Origin: an uncultured Desulfobulbaceae bacterium
GTDB lineage: Bacteria > Desulfobacterota > Desulfobulbia > Desulfobulbales > Desulfobulbaceae
Assembly: GCA_945787305.1 (NCBI GenBank)
Contig: CALZIH010000175.1
Location: 1-6,320 of the forward strand
Direction of reading: 5' to 3'
DNA length: 6,320 nucleotides
In this document: one piece after another, positions 6,224 through 6,320 of the stretch
How the letters are laid out: every line of letters begins with the position of its first letter
How positions within the stretch are numbered: position 1 is the stretch's first letter
Translations under genes and position numbers: made by a program
Notes under the pieces: model-generated
Databases searched by the model: none
Told to the model about the DNA's origin: nothing
The model's input: only the letters and a program-made list of their open reading frames with translations

Positions 6224-6320
6224 TTAAGACCTGTTAAACCAGACAAGCGGGCAAAGATCGCAGGCAGGCTTTGATTTCTTACAAAATTCCTTGCCAACCT
6301 GGACGATCAGGGCGAGCTCG
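6224..6320 (-). CDS. Endonuclease III-like (HhH-GPD) DNA glycosylase, C-terminal end only
   Basis: Reading leftward from the right edge, an open frame of 31 residues ends in TAA at 6226-6224; the rest of the gene lies outside the window. The residues LALIVQVGKEFC, then KKSKPAC, then DLCPL reproduce the tail of endonuclease III relatives: a final helix with a conserved Gly, then the iron-sulfur loop with spacing C-X6-C-X2-C and Pro two residues before the middle Cys. The context of LIVQVGKEFC followed by CPL resembles the endonuclease III-related COG2231 group more than Nth itself. Classical Nth has a fourth Cys six residues after the third; here that position is Asn and the protein ends three codons later (CPLVWFNRS). 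The likely role is base-excision repair of DNA. Only a short tail is visible, so the subfamily is uncertain. The reductase gene follows 153 bases downstream, with a hairpin between. Confidence 0.7.
   Translation of the reverse strand, partial: ELALIVQVGKEFCKKSKPACDLCPLVWFNRS

Overview
The window reads as ordinary chromosomal DNA of a Gram-negative-type bacterium. The protein styles (the TrmJ variant with an FGPENTGLTNEDL motif, the short anchored coiled-coil protein) and the moderate base composition recall Desulfobacterota (former Deltaproteobacteria, Desulfobulbaceae-like). That placement is an impression, not a search result. No mobile element, CRISPR array, rRNA or tRNA gene was seen.

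Layout on the + strand. (1) Positions 2-1173 hold the end of a metal ABC transporter operon: the C-terminal third of a ZnuC-type ATPase, cut by the left edge, and a complete ZnuB-type permease that starts at TTG 328 and overlaps the ATPase gene by 16 bases. (2) Positions 1347-1856 encode a 169-residue membrane-anchored coiled-coil protein of unknown function. (3) Positions 2053-2865 encode a SpoU/TrmH-class RNA 2'-O-methyltransferase, most likely TrmJ, starting at GTG. (4) Positions 2996-4993 are a tight two-gene unit, separated by 12 bases: an AgrE/ArgZ-type ornithine cyclodeaminase (TIGR00300 family) followed by arginase. Together they would convert arginine to ornithine plus urea, and ornithine to proline plus ammonia.

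Layout on the - strand. Facing the arginase gene is a Tas-like aldo/keto reductase (5054-6070, ATG at 6070). Upstream of it, at the right edge, is the C-terminal end of an endonuclease III-like DNA glycosylase (6224 to the edge), recognised by a C-X6-C-X2-C iron-sulfur motif. It is only 31 residues in this window and is easily missed.

No gap exceeds 300 bases. The intergenic stretches hold candidate hairpins at 5017-5042 (between convergent genes), 6167-6199 (after the glycosylase gene) and 1907-1940 (orientation unclear), plus weak promoter-like matches. The part most worth attention is the arginase/ornithine cyclodeaminase pair, because the cyclodeaminase lacks the N-terminal domain usual in its family and sits beside a separate arginase instead of being fused to an arginine dihydrolase.
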